A DNA stretch of 64,000 nucleotides, taken from positions 1 to 64,000 of the forward strand of contig NW_026943352.1 in NCBI RefSeq assembly GCF_024139115.2, in the 5' to 3' direction. The notes beneath the pieces were generated by a model that did no database searches, was not told where the DNA came from, and saw only the letters and a list, made by a program, of their open reading frames with translations. This document shows, one piece after another, positions 23,138-34,045 of the stretch. The position numbers were made by a program, and so were the translations under genes. The DNA is from Armigeres subalbatus. Its lineage: Eukaryota; Arthropoda; Insecta; Diptera; Culicidae. How positions within the stretch are numbered: position 1 is the first letter of the stretch; the number at the start of each line of letters is the position of its first letter.

Positions 23138-23829
23138 ACGAGCGGCTGGGAGACGTGATCGTTCATGTTCATAATGAAGAGGTCGAGTGTCGCATGGGCC
23201 CGGATCGTGTCAACCGGGTAGGGCTGTCAGAGCTCTAGATGGTGTAGTGGCCCTCCAGCTCGTCGTTGGACCCGACGAATCCGTTCCGGTTTGAGACGGT
23301 GTTTCCCCACGATTGGTGCTTTGCGTTCAGATCTCCACCCTAGTAACATTTTGGTTATATGCTGGTTTTATAACACTCTTGAAGAGTAAATTATGGTCTT
23401 CAAGAGCGTTACTTAATGTTACTTGGGCAGCGATGATGAACTGCCCCTGCCGCCGAGTGAGCTTCACTATATCCCTTCTTAGTTCTTCCGACGTGCCGTC
23501 GTCGACTTTGACTTGTGTGGGACAGTAAGCGACGACTTCCACTCCACTTCCACTCCAATGGCTTCTATGGTTTTCAGCTTGAAATCCGGCAGCAGGCGGC
23601 AGGCGATGTTGCTCCGCAAAGCGATTGTCACTCCTCCCCCTCTGGAGCATGTTCAATTGAACCTCACAAGCCTAAAACCCGGAATTCTTGCGCTATCCTC
23701 GGGCTGCAGGTGGGTTTCGGTGATAAAAGCGGCGTCAATCTTCTTCTCCTGAAAGAAATCGCTGAGCTCAACGATTTTGCTCTTGAGCGAGCAAGCGTTC
23801 CAATTTACCAGACCCAACCTAGTAGCCAT
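23138..23829 (-). pseudogene. LINE ORF2 endonuclease, broken
   Basis: Starts at ATG 23829: MATRLGLVNWNACSLKSKI, with the catalytic Asn and then ITETHL with the catalytic Glu. After a frameshift near 23.65 kb it continues as VEVVAYCPTQVKVDDGTSEE and RRQGQFIIA. There the reading frame is interrupted by 23342-23423. It resumes as GDLNAKHQSWGNT, followed by NDELEGHYTI; the domain's SDH box lies just downstream at about 23120. In life this domain nicks target DNA. Confidence 0.8.
23342..23423. mobile_element. ~82-bp inverted-repeat insertion in the LINE endonuclease
   Basis: Bounded by AGTAACATT and its complement AATGTTACT; the interior has a second pair (CTTGAAGAG...CTTCAAGAG). It separates codons for FIIAA from the GDLNAKHQ motif and shifts the frame. 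A target duplication is not clear. Confidence 0.6.
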
Positions 23830-23831
23830 TT

Positions 23832-24975
23832 TCAATGACGAATAGGCCCAGAGTGTAAATCTGGTCGAACCGGGATTTGCAGCTTCGAAGCCGAGCCGCA
23901 AGTTGGCTGAATATCGGAGCCAGCTGCTCCGGGGTGTCCTCCTCCAGCGGAATCCTCCGGGGGTAGAGGGTGCTCATCTTGCTGCTGGCAGAATCCTGGG
24001 GGAGGAAGCGGCGGCCATTCGCTGGTGAACGGGCTGGATGTTGCTCTGCTTGGCTTGACTTCCGGTGGGATCGAGGTAGCAGCAACTGCAAGTCTTCTTT
24101 GCGGTTGCAACGGCGGAAGGACCGGAATCAGCCGTCGCGGAAGCAGGATTATCGGGAAGTTTCGTTCGTCGAGCAATGGGGGCGAGCTTCGGGCTGGACG
24201 ATTTTTTGTGGAAGTTTTTTTGAGGATCTCGCAGAATTCCGCGCGTTTCGAGCAGGCCTTCGTGGTGGCTCGATGCTTTTCCCCACAGTTGACACACTTG
24301 GGGTCAGCCTCTTCCATTTGCTCGCACTCGTCGATACCGTGGTCACCGCCGCACCGGGTGCATCGTGCGTTCATGAAGCAGTTCCGCGTGCCATTGCCCA
24401 AGCGGAGACAGCTCATGCACTGCGTGACGTCACGATGCACCGGCTTGTACTTTGTCCACTCGACGACAGTGCGGTTGATGGCCTTGATTTGCTTGAGGTC
24501 CTTCATCGTGGTAGTACCGTGCTCCAGGTGTACCAGGTAGAGCTGATCACGGTAGGCCCGGGAAGTGTCATGCCGGTGGATTTTGTAAATGTTGGTCGGC
24601 TTCAGACCACTTTCCTCCAGAGCTTCCTTCAGCTCCTTTTCGTCCACGTCGTCGAGGCCACGCAGCACGACTTTGATGGGTTTGCTGCCGGGAACGTCGT
24701 GGGTGTAAAACTGGAACCGTTTCGCATTCAGGTACTCCAGCACCTTGTCGAAGTGAGACCTTCCCTCGGTCATTAGTTTCACACCTTCGACGCACAGTCG
24801 AAAGGTGCACTTCAGGCCCCGGGCGATCAGTTTCCGGAGGTCGGGGCGAAGGTCCGACGGGTCCCCTTTCACGAAAATCGGCGGGCACTTCTCCTTCCGC
24901 TCTGGTGATTTATCGTGGTTCTGTTGTCTGCTTTCGCGATTTATTCGCGACCGAATTGGCCGCGGTATCTCCCAT
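23832..24975 (-). pseudogene. LINE ORF1 (gag-like, zinc knuckles), broken
   Basis: Nucleic-acid-binding ORF1 of the Jockey-clade LINE. The likely start is the ATG at 24975 (MGDTAANSVANKSRKQ); a frameshift near 24915 separates it from the main frame. The main frame then runs DLRPDLRKLIARGLKCTFR and VLRGLDDVDEKELKEALEES to three cysteine clusters: CMSCLRLGNGTRNC (usual His replaced by Asn), CTRCGGDHGIDEC and CVNCGEKHRATTKAC. A Pro/Ser-rich tail follows, with another frame change near 24.2 kb. Such proteins coat LINE RNA. Not functional here. Confidence 0.85.
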
Positions 24976-25140
24976 GACGGGTCCGAAAGAAAATAACAGC
25001 GAACGAGCGAGAAAAAACACTTGGAAAAAATGCACGAGCAAAAAACACATCCGTACGTGTTGCTGTCTCGAACTGGAATGAAAAATGAAAATCTTTTTTT
25101 TTTCTTTTTTCCTTTTTTTTTGTTTATTGTCGTCAATCAT

Positions 25141-25630
25141 GTTTGTAGACCGTTTGATACACACACCAAAAAATTATGAATGTTACAGGTGATGTATTTC
25201 AATAAAATGACACAAAGCCACATGACATAAACAGAATCGCATAATTTTCAATGTCAGATGATTTGTAATTACATGTCACGGAGCCTAAACTCAGCACCCG
25301 TTGCAACGCACCTAACGCACAAGCAGTCAATAACTTGATGCAGTGAAATACTTGTTCAGTGCAAATCGTGGAACCAGTTTTACTTCGATCATCCCTCTTT
25401 CAAGAAACGGAGATAGCTGAGTGGTAGCGTGCTGGGCTCTCACTCAGCGGACTTATATTCGATTCTCGTTCTGATCAATCAATTTTTTGTCAATAAAATT
25501 GTGATGTAAAATAAAATAGCACCTAATTTTAAGTAAAAAATGACGCTCGTGTTGGTGACATGGCACCTAAAATTACATGATTATTTTTAGGTGTGCAGAT
25601 TTAGTCTTATAATATAGTTCTCCGTTACTT
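25141..25630. other. Spacer between two LINEs
   Basis: AT-rich. Contains a weak tRNA-like stretch near 25408-25475 (TAGCTGAGTGGTAGCGTG and TTCGATTCTC) that does not fold convincingly; no other feature seen. Confidence 0.4.
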
Positions 25631-25680
25631 AAAATTACTAAACACTTTTATCCGATATGAAAATTATACACACCAAGCAT

Positions 25681-27469
25681 TTACTGAGTACGCAAGTATT
25701 GTTTCAATTTAGTCTTAGATGTATTGAAATCAATAGCATTCCAATGTTTATTATAAGCAGCCATCATTTGATTTATGGGTCCGAATTTCGCATAGTTTGT
25801 ACGATGACTACTACAGGCAAATAAAGTTCGATTTCGCAAAGGTCTTTGTGGGATATAAAAATTTAATTTAGATAATATTGCCTCTGAGTCGACCTTGTTC
25901 GAGATAACATCATTAATGAAAGATAGCATCGCATATTCCCGTCGTTCCTTCAATGTTTGTATACTAATTAGCATGCATCGTGCTTTATAAGACGGGAGTG
26001 GAAGTTGAGTCCACCCCAACTTGCGTAGTGCATATAATAAAAATTGCTTTTGTACCGACTCAATTCTTGTGTCATGCGTGACAGTGTAAGGTGACCAAAC
26101 TATGCTGCAATATGTAAGTATCGATCTGACATAAGCAATATATAATGTTTTTATAGTGTATGGATCGTGGAAGTTGTAGCCAAACCTTTTTATGAATCCT
26201 AACATATTATTAGCTTTGTTTATAATAGTATTATAATGGTCAATAAACGTAAGCTTAGAGTCTATAATTATGCCAAGATCCCTAACTCTATCACATCTTG
26301 TTACCTTTTGGCTACCTAAAGTGATTGTCATATTTGGAATACTTCGTTTTCTGCTTATAGTAATTAAGTTGCATTTCTTTATATTGAGCTGTAACAAACT
26401 TTTTATACACCAGTTATGAAATATCTGGATCTCGTGTTTGAATGTGTTCATGTCTTCAGCGTCTTTGATCTCAATAAAAAGTTTCATATCGTCAGCGTAA
26501 ATCAATACTTTTAGATGTTTTAGAATGAAGGACAAGTCGTTTACAAACAAAATAAACAATAGCGGACCTAAATGAGAGCCTTGCGGGACTCCCGATGTGG
26601 TATGAATAGCTACAGATTGCTTTCCTTTGAACCTAACTATTTAATTGCGACTGGTCAGATATGCTTCAAGCCATTTAAGGAGTCCAGGCTGGATTCCCAT
26701 TTTTTGCAGTTTAAAGAGAAGCATTGGTATATCAACTCTATCGAACGCTTTACTAAAATCCGTATATAAAACTTCAACGTGATTTCCTCTGTCCATGGCT
26801 TCAAGAGAATAATTCACAAATTCCAGTAAGTTCGTAGCTGTCGACCGACCTTTAAAGAATCCGTGCTGGCTTGTAGTGATCCTATTTTTATTTGGTTGAA
26901 TATTTTATCATTGACAATTGCTTCGAGTAATTTTGGAATGGTGGAGAGAAGAGCGATTCCGCGGTAATTGCGGATGTCGGATTTTTGCCAGAATTGAAAA
27001 TCGGCACCAGAAAGGAAGTTTTCCACGGTTTAGGAAATTCTCCAGATTTTAATGACATATTGAAAAGCCAAAACAAAGGAGCAGTGAGCTCAGCTGCCAT
27101 AGTTTTCAAAAATACGGGGGGAACACCATCTGGACCGGTACTCTTTGTTACGTCCAATTGTTTTAACGCGTCCAAGATGTCAAGAACATTAATTTGGTCG
27201 ACGCTTATATTGTTTGAGAACTCAGGATAGAAATCAAAAAACGCGCGATCACGGTCCTCCTCTGAGTGTTCAGAGTAAATTTCACGGAAATACTCAGCAA
27301 ACAAATTGCAAATCTCATCAGAATTAGTACCCACTTTGCTGTCTATGTACATTATTGAGGGAAAATTGTCAGTCTTTAGTTTGGTGTTTACATATTGGAA
27401 AAATATTTTGGGACAAGATTTAATTTCCGCTTCAGTTTTTGCATTATACTCATCAAATGCTGTGTGCAT
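25681..27469 (-). pseudogene. Reverse transcriptase domain of LINE ORF2, frameshifted
   Basis: Motifs in order on the minus strand: LDVTKSTGPDGVPPVFLKTM (motif 1/2 region), SDIRNYRGIALLSTIPKLLE, and HGFFKGRSTATNLLE after a frameshift. Motif A follows as YTDFSKAFDRVD, motif B as GVPQGSHLGPLLFILFVND and motif C as LIYADDMKLF with the intact catalytic YADD. Then LGIIIDSKLTFIDH and YVRSILTYCSIVWSPY. The last 292 codons (25681-26559) are uninterrupted. All key aspartates are present but frames are broken. Confidence 0.85.
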
Positions 27470-28511
27470 TAAGTTGATCGCAAATGTTCAAATAATTTTC
27501 CATACTACTTGAATTATTAATTTTTTTGTGATTTCTATGCGCTTTTTGCTTTCGATTTTTTAAATTCTTTATTTGCCTATTGAACCAAATTGGTTCTTTT
27601 GTAGAAAAAGAGCGTCTACATCTTTTAACTGGAATTTCTTCTTTTATTATTTTAAACAATTTACTGTAGAATAAACTAGCAGAATTTTCAATACTATCTT
27701 GATTCCTCAAAGTTGTTTGCCAATCAATAATGTTTAATTTATTTCTAATGTTCTCGTAATTAGCTGCTTGATAATCCAGAACTTCCTCAATTTGATAGTC
27801 ATTAGGTGGGGAAACATCGTGTAAAAACAAAGAGTATTCGATTGCCGTGTGAAACACTTCATTTCTCCATAATGGTGTGAGTGATTCGTTCACACTAAAG
27901 TCATCATAAATGTTAGTTAGCAATAGGTCCAAATGACAGTTCTGTTGATTTTTCACATGGTTGACCTGATTAAGTCCCAAGCTTGAAATTTTGTCAAAAA
28001 TAAAGTGCAGAATTTCACTTTCTCCAACTATTGGAAGCAAAATGTTTTCATTATCAATATCTGGTATGAAATCTACATTGCGTTGGTTGAAATCACCGAA
28101 AATGTGAATTTTTGTTTCAGGAGTTTGGCCTGACAAAATTTGATCAGCTACAGAAAAAAACTTATCATATAGATCTTTATTGGCTCTGTTTGGAGGAAAG
28201 TATACCGAAGCGAAAATATGATTCTCATTTGCCATTTGAACTTTCACCCACACGTGCTCGAATTCTTTAAATTTCGTTACTGCAATGATTTCTGAATTAT
28301 AACTTGTGGAAACTGCCACCAGAACACCACCACCTGATTTCTTTTCGGACCATTCGCAATCTCTGTCATCTCTAAAGACATTATAACTGTTACCAAAAAC
28401 TTCCTCACTTCTTACACTCATATCCCAGCTTGTCTCGTTTGCTAGAATTATTGAATAAGAGCAGCTCAAAATATTATTTTGTATTTCCTTAATTTTAGAA
28501 GCACTTCGCAT
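27453..28511 (-). pseudogene. AP-endonuclease domain of LINE ORF2
   Basis: A 352-codon open stretch. ILANETSWD holds the catalytic Glu, GGGVLVAVS and VYFPPNRANKDLYDKFF are core strands, and IHIFGDFNQRNVDF holds the Asp/Asn pair. VFHTAIEYSLFL occupies the position of the usual SDH box, with its Asp lost. The remainder is the Lys-rich linker EPIWFNRQIKNLKNRKQKAH. It ends in a frameshift near 27475, after which MHTAFDEYNAKTEAEIKSC continues the protein. Confidence 0.85.
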
Positions 28512-28658
28512 GCGTTCGCATGAAACGTTCTCTCATGTCCTGTCATATATCGTTGACAGACATGTTCCCAAAATAGTGAAGCATAACCCTCCCCACGCAC
28601 CGTGACAAACAAGTGGTCTGCGACGACTGAAGTCATATAAAAGAGCGGCGTTAAGGAA

Positions 28659-28769
28659 GTTCCCCGAGCAGCACAAGTCAGGCAAATCTGGTTGCAGCAA
28701 CTTGATTGTGATTACATCTGGTAACAGACAAGTTGCAATAACCTAAATGGAATATGTGTGCTGCTAAGG
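28659..28769 (+). repeat. ~110-bp dispersed element with imperfect inverted ends
   Basis: Contains CCGAGCAGCACAAGTCAGGC and TCTGGTTGCAGCAACTTG, ending GTGTGCTGCTAAGG. Ends are roughly inverted (CCGAGCAGCACA vs CCTTAGCAGCACA). The same sequence is inverted at 37118-37229. It abuts the 5' boundary of the + strand LINE relic. Confidence 0.7.
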
Positions 28770-30044
28770 ACTCAAAGTACCGTACATTGTCACTGAAACG
28801 GAACTACGCACAAATCAAAAACGAATACAAACGGACTGAGAAAAGTTGCTTCTCGCAGTATCAGCGTGGACTGCAAAGGAAGCTGAAAACACATCTTAAA
28901 AAGTTCTGGAAGTACGTGAAAAAGCAACGTAATGAATCTGGCCTTCCTTCGTGAATGACGTTTAAAGGAATTTTGGCGTCTAATTCTCAGGACATCAGTA
29001 GATTGTTTGACAATGAGTAGACAATGAAACATTATCAGAAGACCAAATACGGAATGCTATAAGCTCCGTTTCTATCTCCGGCCAAGCTATGAACAGGGTT
29101 ATATCAATATTGGCATAGTTCGCGAAGCTGCATTGAAACTGAAAACATCCTACAACCCCGGACCAGATGAAATTCCTTCCATATTTTTGAAAACGCACAT
29201 CGATGGCATTCCGCATATCACTCCGGTACTCCATGTTTTCCAACTTTCGGTTACGTCAGGAATTTTTCCGTCTTGTTGAAAGATAGTGCACATGTTCCCT
29301 GCCCATAAGAAAGGTAACAGACGGGACGTTGCAAATTACCGTGGTATCACATCATTGTCTGCTGTTGCCAAGTTATTCGAGCTAGTCATTATGCAACCTC
29401 TACTCGCCAATTGTAAACAATACATTAGTGACGACCAACATGGATTGGTGCCTGGAAGTTCCACTGCCTTACCTCCTACATCAACAGCGGTATGGTGGAT
29501 CGCAGTCAAACGGACATTATTTATACCGACCTAACCGCAGCCTTTGATAAATTGAATCACCACATAGCTATTGCTAAACTGGATCGCCTCGGAATCAATG
29601 GTTCTCTCTTGGGATGATTTCAGTCGTATTTAACCGGTCGCAGCCTTACCGTGGTTATTAGAGATCACCAGTCGAACCATTTTGCCGCTATCTCAGGCAT
29701 TCCTCAGGGTAGTCACCTGGGACCACTGATCTTTCTGACCTATTTCAACGACGCCTTTCTGACAATCAAGGGACTACGGCTTTGCTACGCAGAAGACCTC
29801 AAACTGTATCTCCGAATTTGTTCCATCGAAGACTGTCACTCTCTGCAACGCCAGCTATGGATGTCTTTGCAAGTTGGTGCGTGCTTAATCGAATGGATGT
29901 TAACCCATCTAAAAGCTCGGTAATCTCTTTCTCGCGCAAAAGGGAAACAATAATTCACAAGTATATTTTGTATGACACAGAGCTTGAACGAGTCAATCAA
30001 GTTAAGGACCTATTCTAGACTCAAAACTCACCGTTAAGCACCAT

Positions 30045-30590
30045 GTGTCCTACGTTGTCAGCAAGGCATCAAAGGTTTTGGGTTTCATCTTCAGGATTGC
30101 CAAAGAATTCACGGACATCTACTGTCTAAAGTCCTGGTACTGTTGCCTGGCTCGTTCCGTTCTGGAGTACTGCTCGGTCGTCTGGTCTCCACACTATAAT
30201 AACGGCGCCGAAAGAATTGAATCCGTCCAGCGTCGTTTTCTGAGATTCGCATTGCGCAGATTACCGTGGCCAAATCCCTTCCGTCTACCAAGCTATGAAA
30301 GCCGTTGCCGTTTGATTGATCTGGAACCCTTCCCGTCCGCCGAAGCACAACGAGGGCATTACCGACAGCAGATCTACTACAAGGACGACTCGACTGCCCT
30401 TCTCCTCTCGAACAAATCAACTATCACGTGCAACTCCGATCCCTTAGGAATTATTCGATGTTCAGGGTCCCTATGCACCGAGCGAACTATAATTCAGAAT
30501 TTCTGGAAAGACCTCAAAATAATTGATGAAGAAATCTTGGTGGAATTTTTGGAGTTTCTTCAGAGGAAATGTCAGGAAAAGTGTACATAG
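30045..30590 (+). pseudogene. C-terminal part of LINE RT
   Basis: 181-codon open stretch with KASKVLGFIFRIAKEFTDI, SVLEYCSVVWSPHYNNGAER, IESVQRRFLRFALRRLPWPN and RLPSYESRCRLIDLEPFPSA. This is the longest undamaged part of the + LINE. It ends 16 bp before the hAT element. Confidence 0.8.
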
Positions 30591-30606
30591 GAATGATATT
30601 CTAGTG

Positions 30607-31621
30607 CAGCGGTTCTCAACCTTTTTTTGAGAGGTATCCCTTCGAACAAAGCATTAATTGAGGTACTCCATCTCGAAAGTAGGCTTCCAATCCTCCTGAA
30701 CGAATAATTCCGAGTCCTATGAAGGGAGACTTCCGCACCTCTTGAAAGGAGCTTTTGAATCTCTTGAAAGTAGGCTTCCGCGTCTCTTGATAGGAGGCTT
30801 CTGTGCCTCTTGTAGAGAGGCTTTGGACTGAAAAGAATTTTCGAAGCCTTTTGAAAGGAACCGTTGGAGCCACTTGAAAGGTGACTTCCGAGCTTTTTGG
30901 AAGGAGGTTTCCGGGCCTCTTGAAAGAAGGCTTCCAGACCTCTTGAAAGTGGGCTTCCGGGCTTCTTGAAACGAGGCTTCTGAACCACTTCCAGGCTTCC
31001 GGGCATCTTGATAAGAGGTTTCTGTAGAGAGACTTCCTAGCCTCTTCAAAGGTGGCTCTCGAGCAACTTAAAAAAGAGGTTTCCTTTGCATCTTGAAAGA
31101 ACGCTTCTGGGCCTCTTAAAAATACGCTAGCAAAGAAAGCTTCCGGCTTGGAACGAGGCTTCCAGGCCTCTTGAAAGGAGGCTTCCAGGCCTCTTGAAAG
31201 GAGGCTTCCAGGCCTCTTGAAAGGAGGCTTCCAGGCCTCTTGAAAGGAGGCTTCCAAGCTTTCGAACCTTTTGAAAAAGGCTTCTGAAAAGGAGGCTCCC
31301 AGGCCTCTTGAAAGGAGGCTTCCAGGCCTCTTGAAAGGCGATTTCCAAGCTTTCGAACCTTTTGAAAAAAGGGCTCTGAAAATCTTGAAAGAACTCCTCT
31401 GAGCCTCTTGTAGGAAGGCCTTCGAGCTACTTGGAAAAGGCTGTGCTGGTTGTAGAGGGCAGGATTTTTAGAACAAAAAAATAAACAATTAGCAAAATCT
31501 TATCTATAAATTTTGATTGGAATTGTAATTTGTCCGTCATTACTAATTTTTGTTCGAGGTACCCCTCAGGGCCAGTGTATGTACCCCCAGGGGTACATGT
31601 ATCCCAGGTTGAGAACCACTG
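30607..31621. mobile_element. hAT-type non-autonomous element containing a minisatellite
   Basis: Terminal inverted repeats CAGCGGTTCTCAACCT (left) and CAGTGGTTCTCAACCT (right, reverse-complemented) are the classic hAT/Charlie-type end. They are flanked by perfect 8-bp duplications TTCTAGTG (30599-30606, 31622-31629). The 1015-bp body has no transposase; about 750 bp of it is a 23-bp tandem repeat. It interrupts the 3' part of the + LINE. Confidence 0.9.
30680..31440. repeat. 23-bp minisatellite (GGCTTCCAGGCCTCTTGAAA...)
   Basis: Head-to-tail 23-bp units; near-perfect copies at about 31145-31260 and 31290-31345, diverged ones elsewhere. The period is not a multiple of 3 and the unit lacks stops in all minus frames. 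This explains the Arg/Lys/Pro/Ser-rich minus-strand ORFs of 73-213 codons, which are not genes. Confidence 0.95.
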
Positions 31622-31821
31622 TTCTAGTGGAAGTTTTGGGGAAAGGAGTATTACTGAAGAAATCACCGAAGACATAAGAGAATTTTTCGGGTATATTCAA
31701 AAGATTAAACAGAGGAATACTTGGTAATATTTTTTTTGTTAAATATCTTGGCTGTGCATATGCACAGCATATATTTCGAAATGGACAAATTGATATGAAA
31801 TTTGCGAAAAAGAATCCACGT

Positions 31822-31891
31822 GTCTTGGAGGGACTCGAACCCTCAACCTCCTACTCTCTATATAGGCGTGATAATTCCTACACAACAAGAC
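31822..31891 (-). tRNA. tRNA-like sequence (Ser-AGA-like anticodon), probably SINE/pseudo-tRNA
   Basis: On the minus strand: acceptor pairing GTCTTG / CAAGAC, 3-bp D stem GTG / CAC, anticodon stem CCTAT / GTAGG with loop ATAGAGA (anticodon AGA), and a perfect T stem GAGGG / CCCTC around TTCGAGT. A genuine tRNA-Ser needs a long variable arm, which is missing. A pseudogene or the head of a tRNA-derived SINE is therefore likelier than a working gene. Confidence 0.35.
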
Positions 31892-32662
31892 CACTTAAGG
31901 GTCACGTTTGCGGAAAAGTCATCAGGATCCGAGAACCAACCTCCACCGCGGTTAGCTCTTTTTTGCAAATTGAATATTTTTCGGATGCTTGATTTGTCCA
32001 ATCTTCACATGTGCTTTACTGTTGTATATCCACAGTAGATCTGTTCAAATTTCAAAAACTTTCTTAAAACCGACCAGTCAACTGGTATTCACAATTCTTA
32101 TGCTAAGATAGATTTCTGGTGAAAATTTCAGCTCAATTGGTTGAAATTAAGGTGTGCTTCAAATCGATTTAGTGTTTTTGCCATAATTTTGCCCCTAAAA
32201 AATCGTAACTCTGAGTGGGATGAACGAATGAACGATTGCAACAACAACTAAATGAAAGCCATACCTATCCTCGAAAACTTTGTAGAACATTGTGTTATAA
32301 TCGGAACAGATCTTCTACGTGTTTCAACAGATTTTTTCCTTCGAGATACTCAAAAATCAACATAGTAATCATTGGTGACTTGGCCGATTGTCATTCAATT
32401 TTAACATCATGCTGCAACGGCAAGCGTATCTGGTGCAGATGGTACGGCGTTCGGCTGACAATCACAGCGTCATGAATCGAATCGCACAGAAATTGAACAA
32501 AATTTTTGTTTGACATTTTGTTTGACAAAGAATCTGACAAGAGCAATTGTTTGTAACATTGAATACGTTATAATTAATGAAAAGAGTTTGTCACTTCTTG
32601 ATATGGAAATGCAAAATGCTAACATCTTCTTTCAAATTTAAACGTGCATGTCCATGATATTA

Positions 32663-32808
32663 CAGGGCCGGATGTAAGGGGGGTCCGGGGGGGGGCGTGG
32701 CCCCGGGCCCCCACATTTCTTTTGTACCAAAACCAACCCTTTTTGTACATTTTGGGGCCCCCACAAACTGTCGGCCCCGGGGCCCCCTTCCAGCTAAATC
32801 CGGCCCTG
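32663..32808. mobile_element. 146-bp hAT-like MITE at the centre of the inverted repeat
   Basis: Inverted ends CAGGGCCGGATGTA and CAGGGCCGGATTTA, followed by G/C-homopolymer-rich inverted blocks (GGCCCCGGGCCCCC...GGGGCCCCC). The CAGGGCCGG end is typical of a widespread hAT-type MITE. I could not see a clean 8-bp duplication. Confidence 0.8.
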
Positions 32809-33664
32809 ATTATATAATTAGAAAGTACAGATGATTGATAGTACGGCAGCCATGAAGATTTCCATATAGAACTAGATTTGTACTTCCGCCTTTAATTCTA
32901 TCGTGAACATGTATGCTTAAGCTGCTTAATATTAGCTGCATTTCTATATCAAGAAGATTCTTTAAAAAATGGCAAACAAAATTTTCATTCAATTTCTGTG
33001 CGATTCGATTCATGACACTTTGATTATCAGCCGAACGCCCTACCAACTGCACCAGATACGCTTGCCGTTGCAGCACGATGTTAAAATTGAATGACAATCT
33101 ACCAAGTCACCAATGATTGCTTTGTCTCAACATTTCAGGTCCCAACCAAAACTATTCGATGACGATCATTGAAAAGCAATGGTAACTTGTTCGATGGAAA
33201 TACTTGCCAGCGTGCAAATCTTTGTAATAAGGCAATCAAAAGCAAATTAAAATGTGAATCCACCCCTCAATTTTCTACAATTTTTATTTTATACCCGCTT
33301 AAGATTTAATACCGTGCTATACTAAAATGAATGTGTAGCTGCAACTTCCCGACAAATTCAATCCAAAAAATTATCGATTTCATAGGCCTTTTGTCAATGA
33401 AAAATGTTGATTTTTGAGTATCTCGAAGGACGAAATCTGTTGAAACACGTAGAAGATCTGTTCCGATTATAACACAATATTCTACAAAGTTTTCGAGGAT
33501 AGGTATGGCTTTCATTTAGTTGTTGTTGCAATGAATTTCGTTCATCCCACTCAAATTAACGATTTTTTTAGGGGCAAAATCATGCCAAAACACTAAATCG
33601 ATTAGAGGCACACCCAAATTTCAACCAATTGAGCTGAAATTTTCACCAGAAGTCTATCTTAGCA

Positions 33665-34045
33665 TAAAACTCAATCATTGAGCGCTCCCTCGCGAACTAA
33701 CTCGTTTGCGAACTAACTCGTTTTAAAATAATGCATCACGTCTGAGTTTTTCATGCTAAAACGGATCATTTCACTCATTTCTCAAAAAATCATTTTGCTC
33801 TAAAAAGTTTTTATAATCAATTTGGGGGGCAATTTATCGTTTACACACGCAAGAGTATCTATTTCTCTATGTGTTGAACGTTAATTTACTGTCATTTTAC
33901 GAAGGAGAGCAAAAGAAAACCTACGATGATTCAAATGGATGATTCAACTCAGCCATGATTTTTAGGAGCTGAGTTGGGTGCGTTTCAACTCACGAGTGAT
34001 TTGAATCTTTCATGAGTTTTGGGATTTTGAGTTTTCCCAACACTG
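33665..34045. mobile_element. 381-bp insertion flanked by CTTAGCA
   Basis: Relative to the opposite arm, extra DNA lies between two copies of CTTAGCA (33658-33664, 34046-34052). The right end reads CAGTGTTGGGAAAACTCA in reverse complement. The left end begins TAAAACTCAATC, a possible truncated partner. Interior words GATTCAACTCA / TGAGTTGAAT repeat in both orientations. A 7-8-bp duplication and CAGTG end suggest a hAT-like MITE. Confidence 0.6.

Larger units (their letters stand above)
21920..25140 (-). mobile_element. Jockey-clade LINE, RT core deleted
   Basis: A two-ORF non-LTR retrotransposon on the minus strand, 5' end near 25.1 kb and A-rich 3' UTR near 21.92-22.15 kb. ORF1 with zinc knuckles is followed by an AP-endonuclease start (ATG at 23829), the SDH-containing endonuclease end, and then only the RT thumb/C-terminus. 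RT motifs with the catalytic YADD are absent: a deletion joins 22.78 to about 22.74 kb. A small inverted-repeat insertion (23342-23423) breaks the endonuclease. Layout and the knuckle/NWNACSLKSK motifs fit the Jockey clade; I cannot assign a named family with certainty. Confidence 0.85.
25631..28511 (-). mobile_element. CR1/Jockey-group LINE, nearly full ORF2, decayed
   Basis: Minus-strand ORF2 relic. It has an AP-endonuclease (27.45-28.51 kb), a linker and an RT with recognisable motifs 2 to E, and a C-terminal region ending in a stop at 25681. Frames change near 27475, 26990 and 26888, and an in-frame TAA follows LTSRN near 26.64 kb. ORF1 is not visible upstream. GVPQGSHLGPLLF and the RIESVQKQFLLYALRKL phrase point to the CR1/Jockey assemblage; the exact clade is uncertain. 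AT-rich codon use differs from the GC-richer LINE next to it. Confidence 0.85.
28770..31740 (+). mobile_element. CR1/Jockey-group LINE relic, 5'-truncated, split by a hAT element
   Basis: Plus-strand RT relic, from the linker (YRTLSLKRNYAQIKNEYKR) through PAHKKGNRRDVANYRGITSL, DDQHGLVPGSST, the motif-A remnant TDLTAAFDKLN, motif B GIPQGSHLGPLIF and motif C CYAEDLKLY (YADD changed to YAED). It continues to KVLGFIFRIAKEF, SVLEYCSVVWSPHY and RIESVQRRFLRFALRRLPW. Stops and frameshifts separate these pieces. It is related to, but more GC-rich than, the minus-strand LINE next door. The 3' end is cut at 30606 by a hAT-type insertion, and about 110 bp of LINE tail resumes after 31629. Confidence 0.8.

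Noticed and set aside
23970..24776. 268-codon plus-strand ORF
   Set aside because: Antisense shadow of the zinc-knuckle LINE ORF1, which has clear motifs on the minus strand.
25408..25475. tRNA-like sequence with A-box TAGCTGAGTGGTAGCGTG
   Set aside because: Acceptor and T stems do not pair; at best a decayed tRNA-derived SINE.
30572..31348. Minus-strand ORFs of 73-213 codons with EAWKPPFKRPGSLLSRG-type repeats
   Set aside because: Product of the 23-bp minisatellite inside the hAT element; overlapping frames give equivalent repeats.
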